Shown here piece by piece: positions 7,100-15,290 of a stretch of 35,859 nucleotides of DNA. Position numbers and translations under genes: made by a program. This DNA comes from Actinomycetales bacterium (GTDB taxonomy: Bacteria > Actinomycetota > Actinomycetes > Actinomycetales > Kineosporiaceae). The notes beneath the pieces were generated by a model that saw only the letters and a list, made by a program, of their open reading frames with translations, was not told the DNA's origin and did no database searches. Position 1 is the stretch's first letter; each line of letters begins with the position of its first letter. Location of the stretch: positions 1 through 35,859 of the forward strand of contig JAAYAH010000250.1 of assembly GCA_012719445.1 (NCBI GenBank), given 5' to 3'.

Positions 7100-9235
7100 T
7101 CACCGAGCGCCGGGATCGATGGTGACCCGCGGTGAACGGGGCCTCGGGGCGACCGGCCCGCCGGCCACGGCCCTCCCCGTGGGTCCCAGCGCCACCGAGC
7201 AGACCTGGTCCCGGCCCTGGGTCTTGGCCCGGTACAGGGCTCGGTCGGCGTGGTCGAGGAGGCTCCACGGATCCACGGCGTCCTGGGGCCTGGCGACGGC
7301 GATCCCGATGCTCACCGTCATCCTCGGCGCGACCGACGACCTCTCGTGCGGGATGGCCGCCGCGGCCAGGGCGGCCCGGAACCGCTCCGCCACCAGGAGG
7401 GCGGCGTCGAGACCGGTACCGGGCAACGCCAGGACGAACTCCTCCCCGCCGTAGCGGCAGGCGAGGTCCTGGGGGTAACGGGCCGCGTCGGCGAGGCGGG
7501 CGGCCACGATCCGCAGTGCCTCGTCGCCCTTCATGTGGCCGTAGTGGTCGTTGTAGGCCTTGAACAGGTCGACATCGATCATGAGGAGGGCCATCTCCCC
7601 GCCGTGCCGGGTCAGCTCCTTCCACTGGACGCCCAGGTGCTCCTGCAGGCGGTTCCGGTTGGCGAGCTGGGTCAGCCCGTCACTCATGGCCAACCGGTGC
7701 AGCTCAGCGACGGCCTGCTGGAGCCGTCCCTCGGCTGCCTTCCTCGTCTCCACCTCCGCCTCGAGCTGCTCCGACCGCGCGGCCAGTTCCGCGGTCCTGC
7801 GGGCGACGACGTCCGCGAGGGTCGCTGCGTGCTCCCTGAGCGCCTGGGTGCTGAACATCGCCTCGAGGGTGCGGCCGAGCTCGGTCCGCAGCCAGTCGGT
7901 CACCAGGGTCGATCCCCGCCCCTGCTCGAACAGGACGTAGCCCAGCTCGCGGTCACTGGCGCGCAGAGGCTGGAAGACCAGGAGCTCCGTGCGCAGCTCG
8001 TGCCGGAGGGCGGACGGCAGGAGCCTGCCGAGAGGGAAGACCTCCGAGGGTGCCGGTCCCTGCTCGCCGCCGCTGTAGTTGAGCACCACCCGGGCCCGCA
8101 TCCCCGGATCCGATGCGGGGGTGGTGCCGGGGCGACCGCCGGAGACGTCCTCGGGAGGGCCGTCGCCCGAGGGATCACCCGTGATCGGGTCGTCGGTGAA
8201 CACCGCGAGGAAGCACCGGTCGATCCCCAGCCGGGACAGGGTGCTCTCCGCCAGGGCGTCCGCCACCTCCGCGGGTGTGGCGCAGTTGCTCAGCACGTAG
8301 CTCAGCCCCCACAGCGCGTCCCGGGCGGCCAACTGCTCCTGGGCGACCCGGGCCAGCGCGACCACGGCCGCGACCTGTTCCGGGTCCCCGGGTGCGAGGG
8401 ACCGCGTCGAACCCCGGGCAAGGAACCGCGAGGGTACGACGATCTCCTCCCCCGGCCGGGCGTCGCCGTCCAGTTCGGCGAGCAGCCGCTCGGCCGCTGC
8501 GCGTCCCTGCTCGATCTGCTCCGGGTCGACGGTGGTCAGCGCGGGCCAGCTCAACGCCGTCGGGTAGTTGTCGAAGCCGGTCACCAGGACGTCGTCCGGG
8601 ACCCGCAGTCCCTCGTCCGCCAGTGCCTGGAGGGCACCCAGCGCGGACATGTCGCTGGCAGCCACCACGGCGTCCAGGTCCCGTCGCCGACGCAGCAGGG
8701 CCCGCAGCTCCCGGTAGGTCTCCTCGTGCCAGAAGGCGCCGTCGACAATCAGATCCTCGTCCACCGGAATGCCCCTGGCTGCGAGCTCCTCACGGAACAC
8801 CTGCTCGCGGACGACGGCGTCGCGCTGGTGCACGAGGCCCCGGGCGTGGGCGAGCCGCCGCACCCCGCACTCGTCGAGCAGGTGCGCCATCAGGTCCCGC
8901 ATCCCTCCCCGATCGTCTCCGTGGACCCAGCTCGTTCCGGGCATCCTGGCGGCGATCGTGACCGTCGGGATCCTCAGCTCCTGCAGCAGGGCGACGAGCT
9001 CCGCCTGCTCCTCCGGGTGCCGGCAGGGTGTCAGCAGCGCCCCGTACGGGGAGACCGTCGCGATCAGCTGTCTCAGGGACGGCGTCAGCCCCGACGAGAC
9101 GAGGTTCAGGGTGTTCACCGCCAGGACCAGCCCGCGCCCGGCCAGCACCGGACGGATGCCACGGATCAGTTGCTGGTGGTAGATGTCGAAGCCCGTGACC
9201 AGCACGAGAGCCACAGGTGGCCGGGCCTCAACCAT
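7100..9235 (-). CDS. Diguanylate cyclase with LacI-type sensor domain, GGEEF
   Basis: This 711-residue protein has a LacI-like ligand-binding domain (residues about 5-275: VALVLVTGFDIYHQQLIRGI; DVLVTGFDNYPTALSWPALT). A GAF-like middle region (about 290-500) follows, then a coiled coil (about 500-550) and a GGDEF domain with SDGLTQLANRNRLQEHL and GGEEF at 596-600. The catalytic motif is intact, but the I-site position reads YPQD instead of RxxD, so product inhibition is probably lost. No membrane segments are seen. ATG 9235 is chosen; GTG 9250 is equally possible because neither has a strong ribosome site. It is a distant paralogue of the neighbouring protein, in convergent orientation. Confidence 0.87.
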   Translation of the reverse strand: MVEARPPVALVLVTGFDIYHQQLIRGIRPVLAGRGLVLAVNTLNLVSSGLTPSLRQLIATVSPYGALLTPCRHPEEQAELVALLQELRIPTVTIAARMPGTSWVHGDDRGGMRDLMAHLLDECGVRRLAHARGLVHQRDAVVREQVFREELAARGIPVDEDLIVDGAFWHEETYRELRALLRRRRDLDAVVAASDMSALGALQALADEGLRVPDDVLVTGFDNYPTALSWPALTTVDPEQIEQGRAAAERLLAELDGDARPGEEIVVPSRFLARGSTRSLAPGDPEQVAAVVALARVAQEQLAARDALWGLSYVLSNCATPAEVADALAESTLSRLGIDRCFLAVFTDDPITGDPSGDGPPEDVSGGRPGTTPASDPGMRARVVLNYSGGEQGPAPSEVFPLGRLLPSALRHELRTELLVFQPLRASDRELGYVLFEQGRGSTLVTDWLRTELGRTLEAMFSTQALREHAATLADVVARRTAELAARSEQLEAEVETRKAAEGRLQQAVAELHRLAMSDGLTQLANRNRLQEHLGVQWKELTRHGGEMALLMIDVDLFKAYNDHYGHMKGDEALRIVAARLADAARYPQDLACRYGGEEFVLALPGTGLDAALLVAERFRAALAAAAIPHERSSVAPRMTVSIGIAVARPQDAVDPWSLLDHADRALYRAKTQGRDQVCSVALGPTGRAVAGGPVAPRPRSPRVTIDPGAR

Positions 9236-9425
9236 GATCTGCCCGCTCACCGCTCTCGCGTCCCGGCCGCGACGATCCAGCCACTCGCCGCCCCGGTGCC
9301 GGCCGTGCCCGTGCCTGGTCGGCACTGACCGGAGCCGTCCCGGTGCCGGCCCGCGTCCAGCCGGGACCGGGTATCGACTGGTATCGACGTCCCGTGGACC
9401 GGTCTTGATGCCGGTTGCCGCGACG

Positions 9426-9455
9426 ATGACAGGCACGACACCCCTTGGGTACCGT
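9426..9455 (+). promoter_or_regulatory. Leaderless promoter of the Cys/His-rich gene
   Basis: ATGACA (9426-9431) and TACCGT (9450-9455) are separated by 18 bases, and the GTG start at 9463 follows the -10 box after exactly 7 bases. This is the geometry of actinobacterial leaderless promoters (TANNNT, then start codon at +1). No Shine-Dalgarno is present. Confidence 0.6.
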
Positions 9456-9462
9456 CTCGCGG

Positions 9463-9912
9463 GTGGACCTGGAGATCGACGAGACGACGCGGGGAACCCG
9501 ACAGTTCACCTGCCCGTGCTGCTCGACCCCCAACGAACGCACCTGGGCCTTCGTCGACCGGGACGGCGTCCGGCATGCCGTCTACTTCGCGAGCTGCTAC
9601 CACCACCAGGGTGTCCACGAGACCTGGATCGACGTCGTCCTCGGCACCTGGGCGTCACCGGACTGCGACGACCACGTGACCTTCGGCTGCCGGGTCGGAC
9701 CGGTCGCGGACTCACCGCACCCGGCCGCGACCCTCGTCCGTGGTGGGGCCGTCGCCCCCGACGAACCGATCTTCGGTCGGAAGCTCGACCGGGGCGAGGC
9801 GTCGGTGCATTCCCTGATCGGCGAGTTCTGGGCCCTCGTGGACCTCGTCCTGGAACGGGACCATCTGGTCCGCGAGCACGTCTACGGTCCCTCCGGCGGG
9901 TCCACCCGGTGA
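9463..9912 (+). CDS. Cys/His-rich protein of unknown function
   Basis: The 149-residue product begins with a zinc-knuckle-like FTCPCCSTPNERTWAFV segment. Further on are FASCYHHQGVHETW and PDCDDHVTFGCRVG, giving about six cysteines and several histidines in the first 85 residues. The C-terminal half is helical and acidic. No signal peptide or membrane helix is visible. I do not recognise the family. GTG 9463 is taken because of the leaderless promoter; TTG 9445 lacks support. The gene reads toward a ZIP metal transporter 112 bases downstream, so a link to metal binding is possible but is inference from context only. Confidence 0.75.
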   Translation: MDLEIDETTRGTRQFTCPCCSTPNERTWAFVDRDGVRHAVYFASCYHHQGVHETWIDVVLGTWASPDCDDHVTFGCRVGPVADSPHPAATLVRGGAVAPDEPIFGRKLDRGEASVHSLIGEFWALVDLVLERDHLVREHVYGPSGGSTR

Positions 9913-10024
9913 CCTCGGGGCGGCACGCCGCCGGGAGATCCCTGGGGTCGCCCCGCGGACGGAGGATGCTGCTGGACGGCGCCGGAGCTGGGACGAGACG
10001 ACGACCGTGCGGAGGCGACATGAC

Positions 10025-10780
10025 ATGCCGGGATGGCTGCAGGCCGGCGGCTGGGGCCTGGTCGCGGGATCCGCCCTGCTCCTCGGCGCCGCGGCGGGCT
10101 ACCTGGTCCGCATCCCGCGGAAGGCCGTCGCCTCGATCATGGCCTTCGGTGCGGGGGTGCTGCTCTCCGCGGCCTCCTTCGAGCTGATCGCGGACGCCCG
10201 CGAGCGCGGCGGGCTGCCGCCGACCGTCCTCGGTGCCGTCGCCGGCGCCGTCATCTTCACCGGCTGCAACATGGCGCTGGCCCAGCGCGGAGCCCGGCAC
10301 CGCAAGCGCTCCGGCGACCTGCAGCCGTCCGAGGACCAGCACGCCGGGTCCGGCACGGCGCTGGCCCTCGGCGCCCTGCTCGACGGGGTCCCCGAGTCGG
10401 TCGTCATCGGCGCGAGCCTGCTCGCCGGAGGCCCGGTGAGCATGATGACGGTGGCAGCGGTGTTCGTCAGCAACGTGCCCGAGGGCCTGTCCAGTGCGGC
10501 CGGGATGCGCCGCAACGGCCGCTCACCCGGCTACGTCTTCACCGTGTGGGGCGGTATCGCGGTGATCACCGGGCTGGCCGCCGTCGTGGGCTACGTCTCC
10601 CTCGCCGGTGCGGCGCCGGCGGTGCTGGCCGCCATCACCGCCCTGGCCGCGGGAGGCATCATCACCATGATCGCCGACACCATGATCCCGGAGGCGTTCG
10701 ACGAGGCCCACCTCGCCAGCGGCCTGATCACCCTGATCGGGTTCCTCACCGCCTTCGCGCTGTCCGGCCACGGCGGGTGA
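10025..10780 (+). CDS. ZIP family metal transporter
   Basis: This 251-residue integral membrane protein has about eight hydrophobic helices. Helix IV carries LLDGVPESVVIG and helix V carries FVSNVPEGLSSAAG, the paired metal-binding segments of the ZIP family (Pfam Zip), which moves Zn2+, Fe2+ or Mn2+ toward the cytoplasm. The usual His before the first GxPE motif is Asp here, so metal preference may differ from classical ZupT proteins. A polar, His-containing loop (about 85-110) separates the first three helices from the rest. ATG 10025 has GGAGG nine bases upstream. A short hairpin terminator follows at 10792-10810. Confidence 0.88.
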   Translation: MPGWLQAGGWGLVAGSALLLGAAAGYLVRIPRKAVASIMAFGAGVLLSAASFELIADARERGGLPPTVLGAVAGAVIFTGCNMALAQRGARHRKRSGDLQPSEDQHAGSGTALALGALLDGVPESVVIGASLLAGGPVSMMTVAAVFVSNVPEGLSSAAGMRRNGRSPGYVFTVWGGIAVITGLAAVVGYVSLAGAAPAVLAAITALAAGGIITMIADTMIPEAFDEAHLASGLITLIGFLTAFALSGHGG

Positions 10781-10791
10781 ACCGATGACGG

Positions 10792-10810
10792 GACCCGGGC
10801 CGTCCGGGTC
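10792..10810 (+). terminator. Terminator after the ZIP gene
   Basis: GACCCGG (10792-10798) and CCGGGTC (10804-10810) form a GC-only stem around GCCGT, 12 bases after the ZIP stop codon. There is no T tract. Confidence 0.55.
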
Positions 10811-10817
10811 TGACAGG

Positions 10818-10835
10818 GTGGTCGGCACCGACCAC
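10818..10835. promoter_or_regulatory. 18-bp palindrome upstream of murJ
   Basis: GTGGTCGG-CA-CCGACCAC is a perfect inverted repeat with 8-bp arms. It lies between the ZIP terminator and murJ, where an operator would be expected. The 2-base centre is too tight for an RNA hairpin of full length, so a dimeric repressor site is more likely than a terminator. Confidence 0.5.
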
Positions 10836-10972
10836 GCACGAACCGGGGGAACCCTCTGAGCATTCGCGACCCGAACACACCGAGCCCGGGTGAGGGCAGC
10901 GAGGCCGGGAGCCGTCCCGTCGGGGGCCCGGCGGGGAGGCCGGCGGGAGGCCTGGCTCGGGCCAGTCGGGCC

Positions 10973-12592
10973 ATGGCGATAGGGACGGCGGCCTCCCGGA
11001 TCACCGGGTTCGCCAGGACCCTCCTGCTGGTGACGGTCCTCGGGGTCGGCGGGGTCAAGCAGGCCTTCGACGTCGCCAACACCATGCCCAACATCCTGTA
11101 CACGCTGCTGATCGGCGGGATGCTGACCTCGACCCTGGTCCCGCAGCTGGTCCAGGCGAGGACGAGGGGCCAGGACGACGCCTACACGCAGTGGCTGCTC
11201 ACGGTGGTGGTCCTCGGCCTGGCCGGGGTCTCGGCGCTCTCCATCGGGCTCGCGCCGCTGCTGATCCGGCTCTACTCCCACACCCACGACCCGGAGCAGC
11301 TCGACCTCACCATCACCTGGGCCCGCTACTTCCTGCCCCAGATCCTGTTCTACGGGATGTCCGCGGTCGTCAGCGCGGTGCTCAACGTCCGCGGCCGGTT
11401 CGCCGCCCCGGTGTGGGCACCCGTCCTCAACAACCTCGTGGTCATCGCCACCGTGATCGGGTTCGCGCTGACCAGGGACGGCGGTGAGCCGACCCCGGCG
11501 TCCCTCACCTCCGGGCAGCGCGCCGTCCTCGGGGTCGGCACAACCCTCGGAGTGGCGGTCATGACGGCGGTGCTGCTGCCGTCCCTCGTCGCGAGCGGGT
11601 TCCGGTGGCGGCGGGGGCGGGGGTTCCGGGGGATCGGGCTGCGCCGCACCGGCAGGCTGCTCCCCTGGGCGCTCGTCTACGTCGGGGCCACCCAGCTCTC
11701 CTACCTGGTGCTCTCCCGGCTCGCCACCGGCGTCGACCAGTTCGCCGAGTACACCCTCGCGGTCGTCGTCTGGCAGCTCCCGCACGCGGTGATCACGGCC
11801 TCCGTCATCGCCGCCCTGCTGCCGCGGATGTCCCGCCACGCCGTGTTCGGACGGCCGGACCTGCTGCGCCGGGACCTCGACCGCGCCCTGCGGGTCACCA
11901 CCCTGCTGCTCGCCCCGGCCGCCGTCGCCCTCGTCGTGCTGGGCCGCCAGACGTCCGTGACGCTGTTCGCGCACGGGCACACGAGCATGGCGGACGCCGA
12001 GCGGGTGGGGCTGGTGCTGTCGATCCTCGCTCTCGGACTGCTCCCCTACAGCGGGTACCAGGCCCAGGCCCGCGCCTTCTACGCCCTCGACGACGCCCGC
12101 AGCCCCGCGCTGGTCCAGGTCGCCGTGTCCTCGGTGCAGATCCTGGTGAACCTGCTCGCCGCGGCGACCCTGCCGGCCGGCGTCCGGGTCCTCGGGCTGG
12201 CCGGCGGGATCGTCGTCGCCAACGGCACCGGCGCCGTCCTCTCGACGGTGCTGCTCCGGCGACGGCTCGGTGCGGTGTCACCGGCTCGGGACCGCCCCGG
12301 CGCCACGGGAAGGACCCCGACCACGAGGACCCTGGTCCGGATGGGGCTGGCCGCCGTGACCGGCGGGGCGGCGGCCGCGGTCCTCGCCGCGGTGCTGGCG
12401 CCGGTGGTCCCCGAGGGCTGGACGGGTGGCGCCGTCGTCCTCGCCGCGGCGTCACCGGCCCTGCTGATCACCTACCTGGCGGCCCTGCTGCTGCTCCGGG
12501 TCAGGGAGGCCCGCAGGGCCCTGGAGCTGTACACCCCGCGCCTGTGCCCGCCGGCGTCACGCCGCTCCCGGCAGGACGGTGGGAGGGGGTGA
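10973..12592 (+). CDS. murJ: MurJ-type lipid II flippase (MviN family)
   Basis: The 539-residue polytopic protein belongs to the MviN/MurJ group of MOP flippases, which move lipid II across the membrane for peptidoglycan synthesis. Family signatures include ASRITGFARTLLLV in helix 1, FDVANTMPNILYTLLIGGMLTSTLVPQLV, and GRFAAPVWAPVLNNLVVI. Fourteen or so helices can be counted. No cytoplasmic kinase-like extension is present. The annotated start is the only ATG/GTG/TTG in frame after the stop at 10811-10813, but the reading frame and family-like sequence (GLARASRAMAIG) extend upstream, and CTG 10856 follows GGGGGA at good spacing. The real start may therefore be CTG. The TGA lies in the loop of a terminator hairpin. 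Confidence 0.88.
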   Translation: MAIGTAASRITGFARTLLLVTVLGVGGVKQAFDVANTMPNILYTLLIGGMLTSTLVPQLVQARTRGQDDAYTQWLLTVVVLGLAGVSALSIGLAPLLIRLYSHTHDPEQLDLTITWARYFLPQILFYGMSAVVSAVLNVRGRFAAPVWAPVLNNLVVIATVIGFALTRDGGEPTPASLTSGQRAVLGVGTTLGVAVMTAVLLPSLVASGFRWRRGRGFRGIGLRRTGRLLPWALVYVGATQLSYLVLSRLATGVDQFAEYTLAVVVWQLPHAVITASVIAALLPRMSRHAVFGRPDLLRRDLDRALRVTTLLLAPAAVALVVLGRQTSVTLFAHGHTSMADAERVGLVLSILALGLLPYSGYQAQARAFYALDDARSPALVQVAVSSVQILVNLLAAATLPAGVRVLGLAGGIVVANGTGAVLSTVLLRRRLGAVSPARDRPGATGRTPTTRTLVRMGLAAVTGGAAAAVLAAVLAPVVPEGWTGGAVVLAAASPALLITYLAALLLLRVREARRALELYTPRLCPPASRRSRQDGGRG

Positions 12593-12605
12593 CCCCCTCC
12601 CACCG
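12577..12605. terminator. Shared terminator hairpin with the murJ stop codon as its loop
   Basis: CGGTGGGAGGGGG (12577-12589) is perfectly complementary to CCCCCTCCCACCG (12593-12605). The three loop bases 12590-12592 are the murJ stop codon TGA. The 13-bp, mostly GC stem lies 32 bases before the stop of the convergent flavoprotein gene, so it may serve both. Confidence 0.7.
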
Positions 12606-12637
12606 GTGACGGCCGGACCGGGCGGTTCAGGACGGCG

Positions 12638-14206
12638 TCAGGACTCTGCCCGCTCCGGCGGGTAGGCGTCGCGGAGGTAGGCGTCGATGGCCGTGGCGGC
12701 CTGCTTGCCGTCACCCATGGCCAGGATGACCGTCGCGGCGCCCCGGACGATGTCGCCACCGGCGAAGACGCCCGGCATGGACGACTGGCCGAACTCGTCG
12801 GTCTCGATGTACCCCCACCGGTTCACGACCAGATCGGGCGAGGTCTGGGTGAGCAGCGGGTTCGCCCTGGTACCGATGGCCACGACCACGAGGTCACAGT
12901 CCACGACGAACTCGGACCCCTCCACCGGCACCGGCCGGCGGCGGCCCGAGGCGTCCGGCTCGCCGAGCTCCATCCGGACGCAGCGGAGCCCGGTGACCCA
13001 GCCCTCGTCGTCCCCGACGACCTCGACGGGGGCGGTGAGGAAGGTGAACCGGATGCCCTCCTGCTCCGCGTGGTGGACCTCCTCCGCCCGCGCGGGCAGC
13101 TCGGCGCGGGATCGCCGGTAGACGATCGTGGCGTCGTCGGCCCCGAGCCGGCGGGCGGTCCTGACCGCGTCCATGGCGACGTTCCCGCCACCGACGACGG
13201 CCACCCGCCTGCCCTTGAGCACCGGGGTGCTGGAGTCCGGCCGGTAGGCGCCCATGAGGTTCACCCGGGTGAGGTACTCGTTGGCCGAGTAGACCCCCTT
13301 GAGGTTCTCCCCCGGGACGTTCATGAAGACCGGCAGCCCGGCGCCGACGGCGACGAAGACCGCGTCGTGGGCCTCCCGCAGCTCGGGCAGGGTGTAGGTA
13401 CGGCCGATGACCGCGTTGTACTCGATCCGCACGCCGCCCGCGACCAGCCGGTCGACCTCCTGGCGGACGATGCTCTTGGGCAGCCGGAACTCGGGGATGC
13501 CGTAGACCAGCACGCCTCCCGGGGCGTGGAAGGCCTCGTAGACCGTGACCGCGTGGCCGTGCTTCACCAGCTCGCCCGCGGCGGTGAGACCGCTCGGCCC
13601 CGAACCGATCACCGCGACCGACGTGCCGGACGGCTCGGGACGGTGGGCCACGACGCCGTCCAGGTTCCTGGCGGCCCAGTCGGCGACGAACCGCTCCAGG
13701 TGGCCGATCGCCACCGGTGAGGCCTCCTGGCCGCGCAGCGGGCGCCCGCGCAGGCACACCGCCTCGCACTGGGTCTCCTGCGGGCACACCCGCCCGGTGA
13801 CGCAGGGCAGGGCGTTGTCGTCGAGCAGCGACTCGGCGGCCCCGCGGAAGTCACCCCTGGCCACGCGGCTGATGAACTGCGGGATGTTCACCCGCACCGG
13901 GCACCCGTCGACGCACTTGGGCTTCTTGCACTCCAGGCACCGCTGGGCCTCGAGGATCGCCAACTGTTCGTCGAAGCCCAGGTTGACCTCGTCGAAGTTG
14001 ATCGCCCGCTCGCCTGCCGCCTGCTCCGGCATGAGCTGGCGGTCGATCGCCATCCGCTCCTTGGTGGAGAGTCCCTCCCGCCGGGCGCGTGCCCGGGGTC
14101 TCGCGTCGGTGGTCACAGGTGCCGTCCCGGTCGTGGGTCGAGGCTGGCTGGTCGGGGTGGTGGGGGTGATGGGGGTCGTCGGGGTGGGGGCTGAGCGGCC
14201 GGTCAC
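12638..14206 (-). CDS. NfnB/SudA-like or GltA-type NADPH flavoprotein (large subunit)
   Basis: The 522-residue protein has an N-terminal cysteine-rich region for 4Fe-4S clusters (CLECKKPKCVDGCPV; CVTGRVCPQETQCEAVC). An FAD-binding GSGPSGLTAAGELVKHG and an NADPH-binding VGGGNVAMDAVRTARR follow. This is the architecture of homotetrameric glutamate synthase GltA and of NfnB/SudA. The gene directly follows, with a GTGA overlap, an NfnA/SudB-like partner, and no GltB-type large subunit is nearby. I therefore prefer an NfnAB/SudAB-type oxidoreductase (ferredoxin-NADP+ or NAD(P)H-dependent). From GTG 14206 the first 40 residues are a Thr/Pro low-complexity tail not seen in the family; ATG near 14053, before MAIDRQLMPEQ, is an alternative start. 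Confidence 0.85.
   Translation of the reverse strand: MTGRSAPTPTTPITPTTPTSQPRPTTGTAPVTTDARPRARARREGLSTKERMAIDRQLMPEQAAGERAINFDEVNLGFDEQLAILEAQRCLECKKPKCVDGCPVRVNIPQFISRVARGDFRGAAESLLDDNALPCVTGRVCPQETQCEAVCLRGRPLRGQEASPVAIGHLERFVADWAARNLDGVVAHRPEPSGTSVAVIGSGPSGLTAAGELVKHGHAVTVYEAFHAPGGVLVYGIPEFRLPKSIVRQEVDRLVAGGVRIEYNAVIGRTYTLPELREAHDAVFVAVGAGLPVFMNVPGENLKGVYSANEYLTRVNLMGAYRPDSSTPVLKGRRVAVVGGGNVAMDAVRTARRLGADDATIVYRRSRAELPARAEEVHHAEQEGIRFTFLTAPVEVVGDDEGWVTGLRCVRMELGEPDASGRRRPVPVEGSEFVVDCDLVVVAIGTRANPLLTQTSPDLVVNRWGYIETDEFGQSSMPGVFAGGDIVRGAATVILAMGDGKQAATAIDAYLRDAYPPERAES
14154..14190 (+). other. G-quadruplex-type G-tract array
   Basis: Five or more tracts of four or five G (14154-14157, 14162-14166, 14171-14175, 14181-14184, 14186-14190) with 1-5 base loops occur on the plus strand. 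Here that is the template strand of the flavoprotein gene. The array encodes the Thr/Pro tail just after its GTG start. Confidence 0.5.
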
Positions 14207-15048
14207 CGGGGGGCACCCGCCAGGGATCGGCAGGAGTCCCCGTCGGCGCCGGCGGCGCCCCGCTCGAAGTCGCGGTAGGTGGTCAGCCGGTCGGCGAGGA
14301 CGTCGAAGTCGACCTTGTGCCCGTCGAACTCGGGCCCGTCGATGCAGGCGTACTCACTCGCGCCGTCGACGCTGACCCGGCACCCGCCGCACATCCCGGT
14401 GCCGTCCACCATGATCGAGTTGAGCGACACGATGGTGTGGACGCCGTACGGCCGGGTCACCTCGGCGCAGGCGCGCATCATCGGGACCGGCCCCACCGCG
14501 TACACGACGTCGATCCCGCCGGCCTCGCACAGCTCGCCGAGGGCCTCGGTGACGAAGCCCTTCCGGCCGTAGCTCCCGTCGTCGGTGCAGACGACGACGT
14601 CCCCGGCGGCCCGCAGCTCACGCTCGTAGATGACCCACTCCCTGGACCGCCCGCCGATGACCGAGGTCACCGTGACCCCCGCCGCGGCCAGTGCCTTCGC
14701 GATCGGGTGGACGACGGCGGTGCCGACCCCGCCGCCGACGCAGACGGCGTTCCCCGCCTCGAGCAGCTCGGTCGGCCTGCCCAGCGGCCCCGCGATGTCC
14801 CGGACGGCGTGGCCGACCTCGAGCGCGACGAGGTCCCGGGTGCTCCGGCCCACGGCCTGGACGACGAGGGTGATGGTGCCGGTCTCGGGATCGGAGTCGG
14901 CGATGGTCAGCGGGATCCGCTCCGCCTCGGTGTCCAGCCGCACGATCACGAACTGTCCCGGCCGGCGGACGGCGGCGATCCGGGGGGCTTCGACGATCAG
15001 CTTCGTGACATTCGGCGACAACTGGCTCTTACTGCGCAAAGGATGCAT
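14203..15048 (-). CDS. NfnA/SudB-like FAD/NAD-binding oxidoreductase (small subunit)
   Basis: This 281-residue protein has a ferredoxin-reductase fold. RIPLTIADSD is the FAD-binding segment, GGGVGTAVVHPIAKAL the NAD-binding loop, and CGGCRV...YACIDGPEFDG the C-terminal 2Fe-2S cluster motif shared with PyrK and sulfide dehydrogenase subunits. It pairs with the overlapping downstream gene as the NAD-binding half of an NfnAB/SudAB heterodimer. ATG 15048 is chosen because GGAG lies 7 bases upstream and homology begins at MHPLRSKSQL; the longer frame from 15108 lacks support. A ten-base direct repeat lies upstream in the promoter region. Confidence 0.85.
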   Translation of the reverse strand: MHPLRSKSQLSPNVTKLIVEAPRIAAVRRPGQFVIVRLDTEAERIPLTIADSDPETGTITLVVQAVGRSTRDLVALEVGHAVRDIAGPLGRPTELLEAGNAVCVGGGVGTAVVHPIAKALAAAGVTVTSVIGGRSREWVIYERELRAAGDVVVCTDDGSYGRKGFVTEALGELCEAGGIDVVYAVGPVPMMRACAEVTRPYGVHTIVSLNSIMVDGTGMCGGCRVSVDGASEYACIDGPEFDGHKVDFDVLADRLTTYRDFERGAAGADGDSCRSLAGAPR

Positions 15049-15148
15049 TGCGTCTCCAGGGTATGCCCGCGGGTACACCTGGTGACGGCAGGCATCCGCG
15101 AACGCCATCGTTTCGCCATGGCGCCACGTTGAGCCATGTCAGAGGTCG

Positions 15149-15182
15149 CACCGAGCGGTGCACGGCTAAGTACACCGAGCGG
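15149..15182. promoter_or_regulatory. Direct repeat CACCGAGCGG in the promoter region of the flavoprotein pair
   Basis: CACCGAGCGG occurs at 15149-15158 and 15173-15182, a 24-base period (just over two helical turns). The first copy also forms a palindrome, GCACCG-AG-CGGTGC (15148-15161). This 242-base gap otherwise shows no gene and is where the promoter of the minus-strand pair must lie. It could be an activator or repressor site. Confidence 0.4.
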
Positions 15183-15290
15183 CCCCACGGATTCGCGGGG
15201 ACTCAGGTCCCGGTGGCGCCACCCGCCGTGTCGCCCGGGTCATCCTGGCACGTATCCGATCACCCGGGGACGGGGGGCCGGTGGTTCTGC

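Noticed and set aside
12638-14206. Annotation simply as glutamate synthase small subunit
   Set aside because: No GltB-type subunit nearby and a tightly coupled NfnA/SudB-like partner; kept as an alternative only.
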